A stretch of 64,000 nt of DNA from Schlesneria sphaerica (GTDB lineage Bacteria; Planctomycetota; Planctomycetia; Planctomycetales; Planctomycetaceae): contig NZ_CP172346.1 of the NCBI RefSeq assembly GCF_044336245.1, positions 1,612,001 to 1,676,000 of the forward strand, written 5' to 3'. Below are positions 46,935 through 55,596 of this stretch, one piece after another (the stretch's first letter is position 1; the number at the start of each line of letters is the position of its first letter). Both the position numbers and the translations under genes were made by a program. Below the pieces are notes generated by a model. It did no database searches and was not told where the DNA came from. It saw nothing but the letters and a program-made list of their open reading frames with translations.

Positions 46935-47190
46935 GTGGATAAATATACCAGCACAACGCTGTGTGTGCCAGTTTTTCTATCCATGCTGGGTCAGGAATGC
47001 GAGAAAGCCAATAGGGATCGGCCTTGGCCTCCGCATGCCATGGACCACACCCGGAGACGTGGTACATCTTCTTGACACGGACGAAACTCCACCCGAGCCA
47101 GCAATGTTACAACAAACCTTGGTGTAAACTCGACAGGAATCCATCGCGATCAGTGTGACCGACAATCTCAACAAAAAGCGGCACGACCGT
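46935..47190. other. Upstream region of abiE operon
   Basis: 256 bp between the antitoxin start and the duplicated FG-GAP fragment. AT-rich next to the ATG, as expected of an autoregulated promoter. No gene seen. Confidence 0.4.
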
Positions 47191-47538
47191 TCAAGAATTT
47201 CTGCCGCTTACGGCGAACATACGGCGTCCCAGTGACCCGGTTTCATTGAGATCCGATCGACCTGAAACTCGATACCGTTCGAACGCCTTTTCAATTTCTT
47301 CCCCCCATGAACTTCGAGGAAGAGCGTCAGGACGGGGAACAACGTGACAGGCACCACAAAAATCAATCACCTGCCGCTCAACAGCCTCCTCGGAGTTCTC
47401 TCCCGTGAAGGAAATCTCGGAAGTATCGACCCCGAACATGACGAACCCGAGTGCCGTGACGGCCACCAGACTCGCCGTCAGCAATGTGCCGACCAAACCT
47501 AAGCGAAAAACAGTCGTCATATTCACGTTCAGTCTCAA
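47191..47538 (-). pseudogene. Truncated duplicate of the FG-GAP/cytochrome gene
   Basis: 115 codons. Residues up to 'GRSDL' parallel the start of the 43368-45035 protein, including the membrane helix 'GLVGTLLTASLVAVTALGFV' and the heme motif in 'VIDFCGACHVVPRPDALPRS'. After that the sequence diverges and stops within about 20 residues, so the propeller is missing. It may be expressed as a short membrane protein but is most simply a broken copy left by duplication. Confidence 0.75.
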
Positions 47539-47690
47539 TTCCTGAAGTCAGATCACTCTACGAGTTCCATCGGCTCTCCCCGATTCTGGTTCTGCCCGAC
47601 CTTCGGTTCAAGTGACAGTGACTTCGACGCAACCGTCAATAGACGCCTGCAAGGGGCGATTCAGCTTCTGCAAGCTCGCAATTGTAGCCC
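47246..47690. repeat. Direct repeat copy 2
   Basis: Partner of 44722-45156 in the same orientation. Similarity extends beyond the coding part, through TTCAAGTGACAGTGACTTCG (copy 1 has TTCAAGTGAAAGTGACTTCG) to a CAGCTT...GAGCTCG-like end. Confidence 0.75.
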
Positions 47691-47754
47691 ATGCACAGTT
47701 TGAAGGTCTTGAAGACGATGGCTGAGATCCCCGGAACAGCATTTATTCCCCGCT

Positions 47755-48210
47755 TCAGATAGTGACACGTTCCGTCAGGAACGGGTCAACAAGGACACAG
47801 CAGATTCTGTTGACATTGTTGATCGGTTGCGGTGGCTTGGGGGCCAGCGCAACATGCTCTTTGCAGCCCCGGCAGGCGTAGCGCACTCGTTCGTGCCGAA
47901 TCGCCTTGAGACGGGCGGGGATGAATTCCAGCTGCTCGCTGACCTCACGTCCGATCTCGGCGCGTAACTCTCCACAGCAGGGACACAGTCGCTCTTGCTC
48001 CGTCAGTTCATGGACGATCGTTTCCCGCGGGATCTCAGGCGGGATGGGACGTCGGCCATGCCCCTTGGGCTTGGCGGCCCCCAGCGACGATCCGTTCGAT
48101 TGCGCATGAGACTTTGTCGACCGCAGACTTGTTAAACAGCCTTCCAATCTTTCTCGGGCGGAATGCCTGCGGATACTGAGATTCACGTATTCGTAATACC
48201 GAAATAGCAA
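47755..48210 (-). pseudogene. IS66 TnpC transposase stump
   Basis: 'KGHGRRPIPPEIPRETIVHELTEQ' followed by the IS66 zinc finger 'CPCCGELRAEIGREVSEQLEFIPARLKAIRHERVRYACRGC' is the N-terminal part of the IS66-family TnpC. The frame ends soon after 'KPPQPI', so the DDE catalytic domain is gone. The truncation coincides with the motif at 47793-47815 shared with the RAYT element ends. No TnpA/TnpB genes or IS66 terminal repeats were found. Confidence 0.75.
47793..47815 (+). repeat. RAYT-end-like motif, copy 1
   Basis: GGACACAGCAGATTCTGTTG followed by ACA, closely matching 53272-53295. It lies at the break of the IS66 fragment. Confidence 0.55.
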
Positions 48211-48456
48211 ACAGTTGATGAAGAACGCCCAGCAAATGACTGTTGACGAATTGGTCGCGAGACGGATGACGATTCCACCGTTGCTCCCGATGTGACTTGC
48301 TCCAATTTGAGATTACATGTGCAGTGGCTCGCCACCGGCATAAACGTGGCGAGTTGTCCTGAAAAAAAGTTGATCTCTCGCCGAATTTGTTGCAGCGTTT
48401 TCGATCCTGCCGACACTTATTGCTGAGAATTCATTCATTTCGTGAACGGGTGGGCT

Positions 48457-49002
48457 ATGCCAACGACCGATGCCGAGGACGTACGATGTTGTTTGGAAGG
48501 AAATCCGGAAGCCTTTCGAAATCTCGTCACTCGGTATCAGCAACCGCTGTGCAAGCATGTGTCCGTTAAGCTGGCGAATCAGACCGATGTGGCGGAGGCC
48601 GCTCAGGAAACCATGGTTCGAGCGTATTTCAGCCTGGCGAAATTGCGCCGAGCCGATTCGTTCCTGGCCTGGTTATTTGGGATCTCCGATCGAGTCGTGG
48701 CCGAAATCCACCGACGTCAACGTCGCCAGCACGCGAATGCGGATCTCGACTCAATCCCGAGTCACGCCGTCGTGGAATCTGTCACCGACCACAATTCCGA
48801 CGATCTGATCAAGCAAGCCGTTGCGGAACTGCCCGAACCGTACCGGGACGTCATCTTGCGGCGTTTTTATGGCGGTCAATCGTGTCACGTCATCGCGACC
48901 CAACTTGGAATCCCGCTAGCGACAGTCACAAGTCGCTTATCAAGGGCCTATGCCATGTTGCGATCGTCTCTGCGAACTCTGAAACTCGAGGAACGATTAT
49001 GA
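48457..49002 (+). CDS. ECF-family RNA polymerase sigma factor
   Basis: About 181 residues. Region 2 is 'LVTRYQQPLCKHVSVKLANQTDVAEAAQETMVRAYFSLAKLR' with 'FLAWLFGISDRVVAEIHRR'; region 4 is 'AVAELPEPYRDVILRRFYGGQSCHVIATQLGIPLATVTSRLSRAYAMLRSSL'. ATG 48457 (MPTTDAEDV) is preferred; GTG 48442 would add five residues. The stop TGA overlaps the ATG of the anti-sigma gene (ATGA), the standard sigma/anti-sigma arrangement. It probably controls an envelope response and its own operon. Confidence 0.9.
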   Translation: MPTTDAEDVRCCLEGNPEAFRNLVTRYQQPLCKHVSVKLANQTDVAEAAQETMVRAYFSLAKLRRADSFLAWLFGISDRVVAEIHRRQRRQHANADLDSIPSHAVVESVTDHNSDDLIKQAVAELPEPYRDVILRRFYGGQSCHVIATQLGIPLATVTSRLSRAYAMLRSSLRTLKLEERL

Positions 49003-50408
49003 ATTGCCAGCAATGTGAAGGAGAATACGCAAGCCTGCTCGAGGGTATTGCTCAAGAACAGATCCAGAAGCAAATTGATCAACACTTGATTGAATGTCCC
49101 AATTGTCGAAAGTCGCTGGAAGAAACTCGGCAGGTGGTGGCGCGTCTGACTCAGGACGCTGATCTCTCCGTGGACGTCCGTATTGCAAACTCGGTCATGG
49201 ATCATGTCCTCGCCCGGCCGAGATTGGCAGGCCCGACAGCGACCAGGCGGAATTTGAAAATGAGTCTGTCGGCCGCCGCAACGTTCCTGATCGCCATGGG
49301 GGTGGTGCTTTGGAAATCAACTGGCATGTCAGGAGTCGGGCATGTTCTTGCCGACGATCTTGCTGTTGCTCAGCAGAAGGTTGGCGAGGTGAAATCTGCG
49401 ACCTACAGTTTGAAGTTTTTTCCGCGACGTTGCCTCAAGGAACAACAAGTCAAACTCGCACCGGAACAGTTCGAGACGCGTGAATGTTTTTACAAGGCTC
49501 CCGGCAAGTATCGTGAAGTGTCCCGCGACCGTGACGGAAATATTCAGTCCATCGATATCCGCGATTCCGTCAAGTTGAAGCGACTTTCGATTTATCCGAC
49601 AAAGAAAAAAGCGATTTTGTATGCGTTGAATGAACCGATGGATAGCCAAGGCGGCCCGTTCGTGTCGGCGGGGAACATGATGGCTCACAGCAATCTGAAA
49701 ATGCTGGGCCGTCGCGTTGTCGCCGGACGTGAAGCCGTCGGGTTTCGTTGTCCATTCGCGTCGGCTCCGAACGACGCGAAGAGATGGAACGCCGATTTCT
49801 GGATCGACGCGGAAAACAAGCAACTTGTTGAGCATCAAGTTCCTGGGATGGACATCATTGATCCCGACAAGGTTTACGATGAGCCGCTGCAAGGAGTGTA
49901 TAGCGGATTTCGGTTGTATGATATTACGTTTGATGTGCCACTGGACGACGAACTGTTTCGACTTGACTCTCCAAAAGGTTTTGAGCTGCAAGTTGTCGGG
50001 ACTCCTTCAGCCAAGGAATCGGACGTCGTCGAATTTTTGCGAATTGTGGCTCTGGTTCTCGGCGGCACGTTTCCGGATCAAATGCCAAACTTCAGCCAGG
50101 GAAACGCTCACGAGTTGATCACTCAACTGGATGGCAAGGCAAAGGACGAGTTAACATCGGCCGAAACAATGCTGCAGACGATCCGGCAGCGTTACTTGAG
50201 ACCCGACGGCCCGATCGAAGATTTCATCAACGACTCGACCGAATTCAGCACGTGGAAGTATCTCGGCGACGAGGTCAAGCTGGGTGACAAGAACGAAATT
50301 GTATGCTGGTACCGCCCACGGAACTCCAGGACGTATCGCGTCATTTACGGAGATTTGAGTATCAAAGACCTAATGCCATCTGATTTACCCTTACCGGTTA
50401 CCCGCTAG
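48999..50408 (+). CDS. Membrane anti-sigma factor with large extracytoplasmic LolA/RseB-like domain
   Basis: About 469 residues, starting MNCQQCEGEYASLLEGIAQ in ATGA overlap with the sigma gene. The N-terminal zinc-finger-like anti-sigma motif 'HLIECPNC' (HxxxCxxC) is at about 29-36. One membrane helix, 'LSAAATFLIAMGVVLW', lies at about 90-107. About 350 outside residues begin 'KVGEVKSATYSLKFFPRRCLKE' and continue 'DADFWIDAENKQLVEHQVPG'-like, a fold reminiscent of LolA/RseB lipoprotein-binding sheets. The outer domain would sense an envelope signal and release the sigma factor. Unusually large for a simple anti-sigma factor. Confidence 0.82.
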   Translation: MNCQQCEGEYASLLEGIAQEQIQKQIDQHLIECPNCRKSLEETRQVVARLTQDADLSVDVRIANSVMDHVLARPRLAGPTATRRNLKMSLSAAATFLIAMGVVLWKSTGMSGVGHVLADDLAVAQQKVGEVKSATYSLKFFPRRCLKEQQVKLAPEQFETRECFYKAPGKYREVSRDRDGNIQSIDIRDSVKLKRLSIYPTKKKAILYALNEPMDSQGGPFVSAGNMMAHSNLKMLGRRVVAGREAVGFRCPFASAPNDAKRWNADFWIDAENKQLVEHQVPGMDIIDPDKVYDEPLQGVYSGFRLYDITFDVPLDDELFRLDSPKGFELQVVGTPSAKESDVVEFLRIVALVLGGTFPDQMPNFSQGNAHELITQLDGKAKDELTSAETMLQTIRQRYLRPDGPIEDFINDSTEFSTWKYLGDEVKLGDKNEIVCWYRPRNSRTYRVIYGDLSIKDLMPSDLPLPVTR

Positions 50409-50683
50409 TCTTTAACCAAGCATGCTTTCTTGCGTGAATTCCAGTTTTGGACGAAAGAGAACGAAATCCTTCTGCGTTTCAGGCGTCTCATGAGTGTCAA
50501 CAAACCTATGAGTCGTTCATCGCGGAAGGATTTCGAGTGAAGAGGATTATCCGTAAAAAGATCGAATAGCAGACATGCAGCGTCCTCGTGGACCTGTTCT
50601 TGGAAGGAAATTTCAGCGCGACAATACTCATCGCTAAGCGGAACTGCTGCATGTTGCTCACGATGTGCCCCTTGAGCTTAGGT

Positions 50684-51760
50684 CTACGCCTCCACATCGC
50701 TGATTAGGCTGGCAACATATCGCGTCTGCGGAAAATTTCCGAGAATGACACGGGCGACGGTGAGAAGAGGGACCGCGAGTAACATGCCGATTGCTCCCCA
50801 CATCCAGCCCATGAGTGCCACGACAAACAGCACAAGCACGGGGCTGACATTCACCTGCTTCCCTGAAAATCGCATTTCGGCGTAGTCGATCCAGATGAGG
50901 CGTATGACCGTCAGCAAAACCGCAAATGCGACTGCAGCAGAGAGGCTTTCAAATTGGACGAAGGCAATCAGAATTGGTGGTATCAGTGCAATGATGGATC
51001 CGATGTATGTAATGTAGTTCGCCAGGAACATCAGAAACCCCCACAGCAGCCAAAAGTCGAGCGAGAATTGCCATCCCAGTGCTGCGGTTGTTAGTCCCAG
51101 GCCAACGCTGACTGCTGTTTTGGTCCACAAGTACCGCCAGATGTCAGTCTGGATTGAATCGATGATCGCACGAAGTTCGGAGGCTGATTCATCCGAAAGG
51201 CTGCGCTCCAGCCGTTTCGAAAAGTGTTGAGATTCCGCCAGCCCAAACAAGAGATAAAATAAAGCCATCGTGCACAATTCAAGGACTTCCATGGCGGTCC
51301 GCACGATTGGACTGACAACCTGTTCTTGTGAAACCGGTAGCACGTCTGAGAGCCCGAATCGGCCGCTGTCAAAGTGCCCATCTTTGTTAGCGAATCCAAA
51401 TGTTCGAGCGTACTGATCCAGGGCCGCACTCGATCGCTTCTTGTACTCGGGGAGTTTGTCCATCAACTGATTTCCCTGCCGCTCAATCAGTTGCGCGACC
51501 CCCATGACTCCGACCACGCCGAAGATCAGGAGCAAAACGTACGTGATCCACCGAGGGACACCACGAGCGTCGAGCATCGACGCAAAGGGGCTGACCAGCA
51601 ACAACAGCAGCAAGCCAGTCAACAAGGGTGTCACAACTGATCGAAGGGCGGTGAGTACGGCGCCAGCAACGCAGACCGACAGGATCACAACGAACGTCGT
51701 GAGCGTCTGCAGAGATCTGCGAATCGTTTCCGGGTTTGGCTCCGAAACATTCGTCGTCAT
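50684..51760 (-). CDS. AI-2E/PerM-family membrane exporter
   Basis: About 358 residues starting MTTNVSEPNPETIRRSLQTL, with GGAG six bases upstream. Family marks are N-terminal helices 'TTFVVILSVCVAGAVLTAL' and 'VVTPLLTGLLLLLLVSPFASMLDARGVPRWITYVLLL', a hydrophilic loop with 'LIERQGNQLMDKLPEYKK', and C-terminal 'WLLWGFLMFLANYITYIGSIIALIPPILIAF', 'VLLTVIRLIWIDYAEMRFSGKQVNVSPVLVLF'. It has eight membrane segments. Homologues export AI-2 or take part in sodium/proton antiport; cargo here unknown. Transcribed convergently with the sigma operon. Confidence 0.87.
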   Translation of the reverse strand: MTTNVSEPNPETIRRSLQTLTTFVVILSVCVAGAVLTALRSVVTPLLTGLLLLLLVSPFASMLDARGVPRWITYVLLLIFGVVGVMGVAQLIERQGNQLMDKLPEYKKRSSAALDQYARTFGFANKDGHFDSGRFGLSDVLPVSQEQVVSPIVRTAMEVLELCTMALFYLLFGLAESQHFSKRLERSLSDESASELRAIIDSIQTDIWRYLWTKTAVSVGLGLTTAALGWQFSLDFWLLWGFLMFLANYITYIGSIIALIPPILIAFVQFESLSAAVAFAVLLTVIRLIWIDYAEMRFSGKQVNVSPVLVLFVVALMGWMWGAIGMLLAVPLLTVARVILGNFPQTRYVASLISDVEA

Positions 51761-52432
51761 GAAATACTCCGCCAAGGTCACGATACTTCGGAAGCGAATC
51801 GACCGTCGTGTTTCGGTATCGATGAAAAATACATGAGCTGCTTGGTCGTATTACTTTCACAGTTGGTCGCTACCGTCACAGCAGTTCGCTCCGGAAAGCA
51901 CTTCATGCGCCATGTCTCGATAATCAATGGAACGCGGTATGCAATTCCCACGTTCAATCATCCAAGAAATAGAGAGCTGACAAAAAAGTGAGCGGAGATC
52001 ACAGAGGAAGTTCTCGACCTCTCGCCCGCACGATCAGAGCGTCGGAAACAAGACGCGATTAAAGTCTTGAACTTGTTGCTTCGCAATGGTCAGCCAACGG
52101 TCATGCAGATCGCAAAGCGTGCAGGGGAAGCGATTGCTTTTTCTTCGCGGCTTAAGGTTGACTAGTAAACGAGTGAGACACCGACATGGAGACACATCGG
52201 CACAGCGGGACCCGACCCCGGCGCAGACGTCGCCTTAACTTTCGGCGGTACCGACTCCCAAACGTCAGCGCAAGGAAAACGAGTCAGTCAGCCGCGGAGT
52301 GGCCAGAGCCCGGTCTATCACTTCGAGTAGACACGTCCGACAGAAGTCTTGGTAGAAAAAGGCGTGCCTTATTTGTTCCGCCAATCGGTCTGGGTTCGTT
52401 CGCGCTATTTCTCACGCTTTCTTGCTAATGGA
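51761..52432. other. Non-coding region, no gene supported
   Basis: About 670 bp before the left flank repeat of the tRNA-Asn island. A plus frame at 52186-52428 is Arg/Ser-rich without a ribosome site and is rejected. A short stretch near 51990-52160 has weak coding character but no intact frame; it could be degraded gene remnant. Confidence 0.4.
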
Positions 52433-52783
52433 CGTCGACGCGATCGCTGAAATTTGACAATTCGAGCGAACCGCGTCTTTCGCGTGCCCGACCAGCATGG
52501 CGGTGGAAGGTCGGAAATTGAGATCGTCGGGCATTCTCTTCAGATTGAGGGCGTGCGGCAGTGGTCTCAAGTGACGCGATCCGTAAATGGAACTCGCCAC
52601 AGCGTTAAAACTCGAAGCGACGCCCGGTCCGCTGAGATCTCCCCCCGGGCAGCGCAAGTCGACAGGTGAGCAACAAAAGTAACAGGCAGACAACGAAAAA
52701 GACGCCGAGAGAATGGACACTCGGCGCCGACTGTTAACTGGTGTGCACCCGCTCAGTTCGCGATACAGAAATCAGCTCCCCGA
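52433..52783. repeat. Copy A of the tRNA-Asn 3' flank
   Basis: Diverged direct repeat of 56545-56894. Shared landmarks in order are CGTCGACG, TTTGACAATTCG, TTGAGATCGTCGGGC, CTCGAAGCGACGCCCGGTCC, a GACGCC..GGCG hairpin, CGCTCAGTTCGCGATACAGA and CAGCTCCCCGA. The last match contains TCCCCGA, the 3' acceptor end of tRNA-Asn (minus-strand tRNA), after which similarity stops. It looks like the original 3' end and terminator region left behind by an insertion at the tRNA. Confidence 0.75.
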
Positions 52784-52866
52784 AAGGGACTCTCAGCGTG
52801 ACAATACGCGCCGAACGGAGCTAGCTACGTCGCTGTGAGTCTTTTTGCACAACGGACTGTGGCAGA

Positions 52867-52898
52867 GCCGGTGCAGTGGCTATGGCTGGTTGCTTTTT
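52867..52898. repeat. 32-nt cassette repeat, copy 1
   Basis: Identical to 54839-54870. Begins GCCGGTGCAGTGGCTATGG and ends in TTTTT. It lies one base beyond the stop codon of the immunity-like gene at 52900 (minus strand). Confidence 0.8.
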
Positions 52899-52899
52899 G

Positions 52900-53133
52900 T
52901 TATGTCTGACATGCGTATTCTGTCGGATCTTTATCGAAGCCGTCCCAATATACCCACAGTCGCTTGCAGTCCGGGCACTGAAGAAGACTCCGCATCTTTT
53001 GATAGAGACTCTCAGACTCAACCACACCAGAGAAACCGTCAAATTCAGTGTCGCTGATGAGCAGCCATTCTATTGGATTGGGAATTTCACCATAGCGAAG
53101 GACTTCACCACATTTGCACTTGATTGCCGGCAT
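52900..53133 (-). CDS. Small zinc-ribbon immunity-like protein B
   Basis: 77 residues starting MPAIKCKCGEVLRYGEIPNP, with GGTGGA upstream. Paired cysteines 'CKCGE' and 'CPDCKRLWVYW' form a zinc ribbon. 'EWLLISDTEFDGFSG' is conserved in small genes found downstream of Rhs/CDI-type toxins. The start follows the stop of the toxin-like fragment B with one base between, the usual tight toxin-immunity spacing. Probable role: neutralises the cognate toxin C-terminus; function inferred from context and pattern memory, not shown. Confidence 0.6.
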   Translation of the reverse strand: MPAIKCKCGEVLRYGEIPNPIEWLLISDTEFDGFSGVVESESLYQKMRSLLQCPDCKRLWVYWDGFDKDPTEYACQT

Positions 53134-53134
53134 T

Positions 53135-53271
53135 TTAATTTCCACCAATGATGACAACGGCCTTGATATTCGTCGCTCCAGCACCCTGCACTCGTTTCAA
53201 TACATCTCCAAGCTGTGCTTGAGTCACGCAAGTGTTCGTAAGATCGAGGACCACGCCTTCGGAGGGACACA
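53135..53271 (-). pseudogene. Orphan polymorphic-toxin C-terminus, fragment B
   Basis: A minus frame without start, ending 'EGVVLDLTNTCVTQAQLGD' then 'VLKRVQGAGATNIKAVVIIGGN' and stop. The pattern (a 'VVLDL...' strand, a helix, and 'IKAVVIIG' strand at the very end) is like the last 40 residues of many CDI/Rhs toxin domains. It is cut at its upstream side by the left end of the RAYT element. Immunity-like gene B follows after one base. Confidence 0.5.
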
Positions 53272-53295
53272 GGGACACAGCATATTTTGTTGACA
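53272..53295 (+). repeat. RAYT element left end
   Basis: GGGACACAGCATATTTTGTT then GACA; imperfect inverted match to 54715-54743. A second GGGACACA directly precedes it at 53264-53271. Confidence 0.6.
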
Positions 53296-53373
53296 ATTGC
53301 TACACAAGCTCGATAGCCTTGAAGTCGTTGGAGTGAATTGCTCGGGTTTTGCGATTGAATCGGAGGCGATGAC

Positions 53374-54504
53374 ATGGCTCGGTTAGCGCGTGCGGAGGTT
53401 TTCTCGCCCGATGAAGTCGCGATCGTGCATGTCATGAACCGAGTTGTTCGCCGTTGCTTTCTGCTGGGGACCGATTCGCTGACCGGTAAGAACTATGATC
53501 ATCGAAAGGAGTGGATCGAAGAGCTGCTCAAACGCTATGCCGCCTCCTTTGGGATCGATCTGCTGGGCTTCGCGATTCTCTCGAACCATTTTCATCTGAT
53601 ATTGCGGTCTCGGCCGGATGTGGTGGCGACCTGGAGTGATGAAGAAGTCGCTCGACGGTGGTTACTCCTTTGTCCCATCCAGAAGGATGATCACGGAAAC
53701 CCCTTGGAGCCGAATCAGGCCGAGTTGGATGTCATCCAGAACGATCCTCGTAAGCTGGAAATTATCCGCTTGCGGTTGTCCGATATCGGCTGGTGGATGC
53801 GACTGTTATGTCAGACGGTAGCGATGCGTGCCAACCACGAGGACAACGAGATCGGCCGCTTCTGGCAAAGCCGATTTCGGGCGGTGCGCCTTCTCGACGA
53901 AGCAGCCCTCGTCGCTTGTGCTGCCTATGTCGATTTGAATCCGATTCGAGCGGCGATGGCGGATCGACTGGAGACCAGCGACTACACTTCGGTCCAGCGG
54001 CGGATTCAGGCTCAGCAGAACCACTCAAGCCCCCGTATCACCGTCACTCCCAGCGATGGTTCACCGACAGAGAGCAAACCATCCCGCCGTTCGGTCAAGA
54101 AGACGAATGACCCTAAAACGAAGCAAGCGTCAACCGCCGATCGATTTCTGGCACCATTACCGCTGGACGAACGAAATGGGAAGACGGGGCCGGTTGCAAA
54201 CCGTACGGGAGCCCGCTGCAGCGATAAAGGCTTTCTGCCGATGACCCAGGAAAACTATCTTCGATTGCTCCGCTGGACGGCGAAGCAGCTTCCGCGTGAA
54301 CAGCGGACGCGAACATCGCCTGAACTGAAAGAGGTCCTCAACAAGCTGGATCTGAACGCCAACGCCTGGTTGGCACTGGTCAGAAAGTTCGGCAGGCTGT
54401 TCTACAACGTCGCCGGTCGCCCGCAGACGATCGAGCTGACGCGCAGTCGCATCTGCCAGCACCGTCACTACGTCCGCAGAGAAACCCGCGAGGTCTTCTC
54501 CTGA
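53374..54504 (+). CDS. REP-associated tyrosine transposase (Y1/HUH)
   Basis: 376 residues starting MARLARAEVFSPDEVAIVHV. The HUH histidine pair is in 'AILSNHFHLILRSRPDVVATW'. 'GRFWQSRFRAVRLLDEAALVACAAYVDLNPIRAAM' is the 'WQ-RF...YvDlNP-rA' signature of RAYT/TnpA-REP transposases. The catalytic Tyr should lie in the 'CAAYVDLNP' or preceding helix; I cannot fix it. It is longer than single-domain IS200 (about 150 residues); the last 120 residues are a lineage-specific extension. Works on single-stranded DNA and REP hairpins in its family. The frame is intact, so activity is possible. Confidence 0.85.
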   Translation: MARLARAEVFSPDEVAIVHVMNRVVRRCFLLGTDSLTGKNYDHRKEWIEELLKRYAASFGIDLLGFAILSNHFHLILRSRPDVVATWSDEEVARRWLLLCPIQKDDHGNPLEPNQAELDVIQNDPRKLEIIRLRLSDIGWWMRLLCQTVAMRANHEDNEIGRFWQSRFRAVRLLDEAALVACAAYVDLNPIRAAMADRLETSDYTSVQRRIQAQQNHSSPRITVTPSDGSPTESKPSRRSVKKTNDPKTKQASTADRFLAPLPLDERNGKTGPVANRTGARCSDKGFLPMTQENYLRLLRWTAKQLPREQRTRTSPELKEVLNKLDLNANAWLALVRKFGRLFYNVAGRPQTIELTRSRICQHRHYVRRETREVFS

Positions 54505-54555
54505 CATAGACGCAGTTTTCGCACGGCACGCTCAAGGAAGAGGTGGTGTAATGGC

Positions 54556-54602
54556 GGGATTCGCGACTAGCGGATGAGCCGAAGGGGCCTCTGCGAATTC
54601 CC
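54556..54602. repeat. REP-like imperfect hairpin
   Basis: GGGATTCGC (54556-54564) against GCGAATTCCC (54593-54602) with one bulged T; flanking GGTGG and CCACC extend it. It lies 52 bases after tnpA, as REP hairpins do in RAYT elements. Confidence 0.45.
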
Positions 54603-54714
54603 ACCAGCCCGTGCCCGTCGTGCGACAACCATCCTCGGTGCAACTGAGATAGAATCCATTGCGGCCGGCGAGACCGGAAATCGCAAAGGAAAATCACGGC
54701 CGCTCGAGAACGTC

Positions 54715-54743
54715 TGTCGATTACAGTAAACATGCAGTGTCCC
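54715..54743 (-). repeat. RAYT element right end
   Basis: Minus strand reads GGGACACTGCATGTTTACTG and ends CGACA, against the left end GGGACACAGCATATTTTGTT GACA. Confidence 0.55.
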
Positions 54744-54838
54744 CAGCACCTGAATGGCTGACGCCAGCGTGACGGTTGTTGCAAAAGTTGTAATCGCACC
54801 ATTCTGGTCGAATCGCTGGGTGGCTGGATGGTGGCCGG

Positions 54839-54870
54839 GCCGGTGCAGTGGCTATGGCTGGTTGCTTTTT
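54839..54870. repeat. 32-nt cassette repeat, copy 2
   Basis: Exact copy of 52867-52898, 54 bases beyond the stop of immunity-like gene A on the minus strand. Confidence 0.8.
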
Positions 54871-54924
54871 TAATGTGGGGCGGGGCTGACGCTCACGCAT
54901 GGGCGAAGCCCAGGATTGTCTACG

Positions 54925-55395
54925 TCATTGAAAGCTGCGGGTTGTGAATTCTTGTAATCCTTGCTTGTCCAACAATCCGTGATGCTCACCGGCAGCCACA
55001 CCATCACGGAAGCAGATCCAAATCGGCGTGCTGCCAGTCTTACCTTTGATGCAAACGTGAAGACCGTTTTCCGTCGTTCTCTCAGCAGAGACGTCGCTGA
55101 ATGACGAATCCTCCACGTGCACGTCGCACCACGGACCGAATTCTTCGGCAGATTCAAATGGACGAAGCCCAAGGTTCAGGCGTCCATCAAGTGATTTTGC
55201 AAATTCAATGGCATGTGTGATCGACGGCTGATCGTTAATACTCCAAACAGCGAATGCCAAAACAAGCCAATCTCCACTATCGAGCATTGCTTCACGCCCC
55301 GCAGGAGACATCATCAAACTATGGATGAATGGTGGTTCGTCTAGCAGCCGAACAACGAACTGCTCTTTCTCATTCGGCTCAACGGTGTGCGGCAT
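54925..55395 (-). CDS. Immunity-like protein A
   Basis: 156 residues starting MPHTVEPNEKEQFVVRLLDE, with AAGGTAG five bases upstream. Acidic and soluble, with no signal peptide or known catalytic motif; strands such as 'WLVLAFAVWSIND' and 'GLHVCIKGKTGSTPIWICF' suggest an alpha/beta fold. The start lies five bases after the stop of toxin fragment A, which is the main support for an immunity role. No named family recognised. Followed by the 32-nt repeat also found after immunity-like gene B. Confidence 0.6.
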   Translation of the reverse strand: MPHTVEPNEKEQFVVRLLDEPPFIHSLMMSPAGREAMLDSGDWLVLAFAVWSINDQPSITHAIEFAKSLDGRLNLGLRPFESAEEFGPWCDVHVEDSSFSDVSAERTTENGLHVCIKGKTGSTPIWICFRDGVAAGEHHGLLDKQGLQEFTTRSFQ

Positions 55396-55400
55396 GAGTT

Positions 55401-55596
55401 CTACCTTGGTGCAGTGATTACGGTCGTCGTGATTCCGTCTTTCGTCCATTGCTGAACGTTTCCGCCAACAGCATCGATCACACGTTGACGGGCAACCTTT
55501 GCGTAGCCATCTGGATGGCTCAAGCGGTCCGATCCGCCCGGCTTGAGAACCCGTGCAATCTCGGACGCCGTTTCAGGGAAGATGGACATGGCCACA
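55401..55596 (-). pseudogene. Orphan polymorphic-toxin C-terminus, fragment A
   Basis: Reads 'IFPETASEIARVLKPGGSDR' then 'LSHPDGYAKVARQRVIDAVGG' and ends 'VQQWTKDGITTTVITAPR' and stop. Similar closing segments occur at the ends of Rhs/CDI-type effectors. No proper start; coding is interrupted upstream at the mobile-element motif (55597-55618). Immunity-like gene A begins five bases after its stop. Confidence 0.5.

Larger units (their letters stand above)
53272..54744 (+). mobile_element. RAYT-like (Y1 transposase) element with terminal inverted repeats
   Basis: About 1.47 kb. It contains the tnpA gene at 53374-54504 and imperfect inverted ends GGGACAC-x-GCAT...TGACA at 53272-53295 and 54715-54743. 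Inside, downstream of tnpA, is a REP-like hairpin (54556-54602). It interrupts toxin fragment B. Target duplication not evident. Confidence 0.65.
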
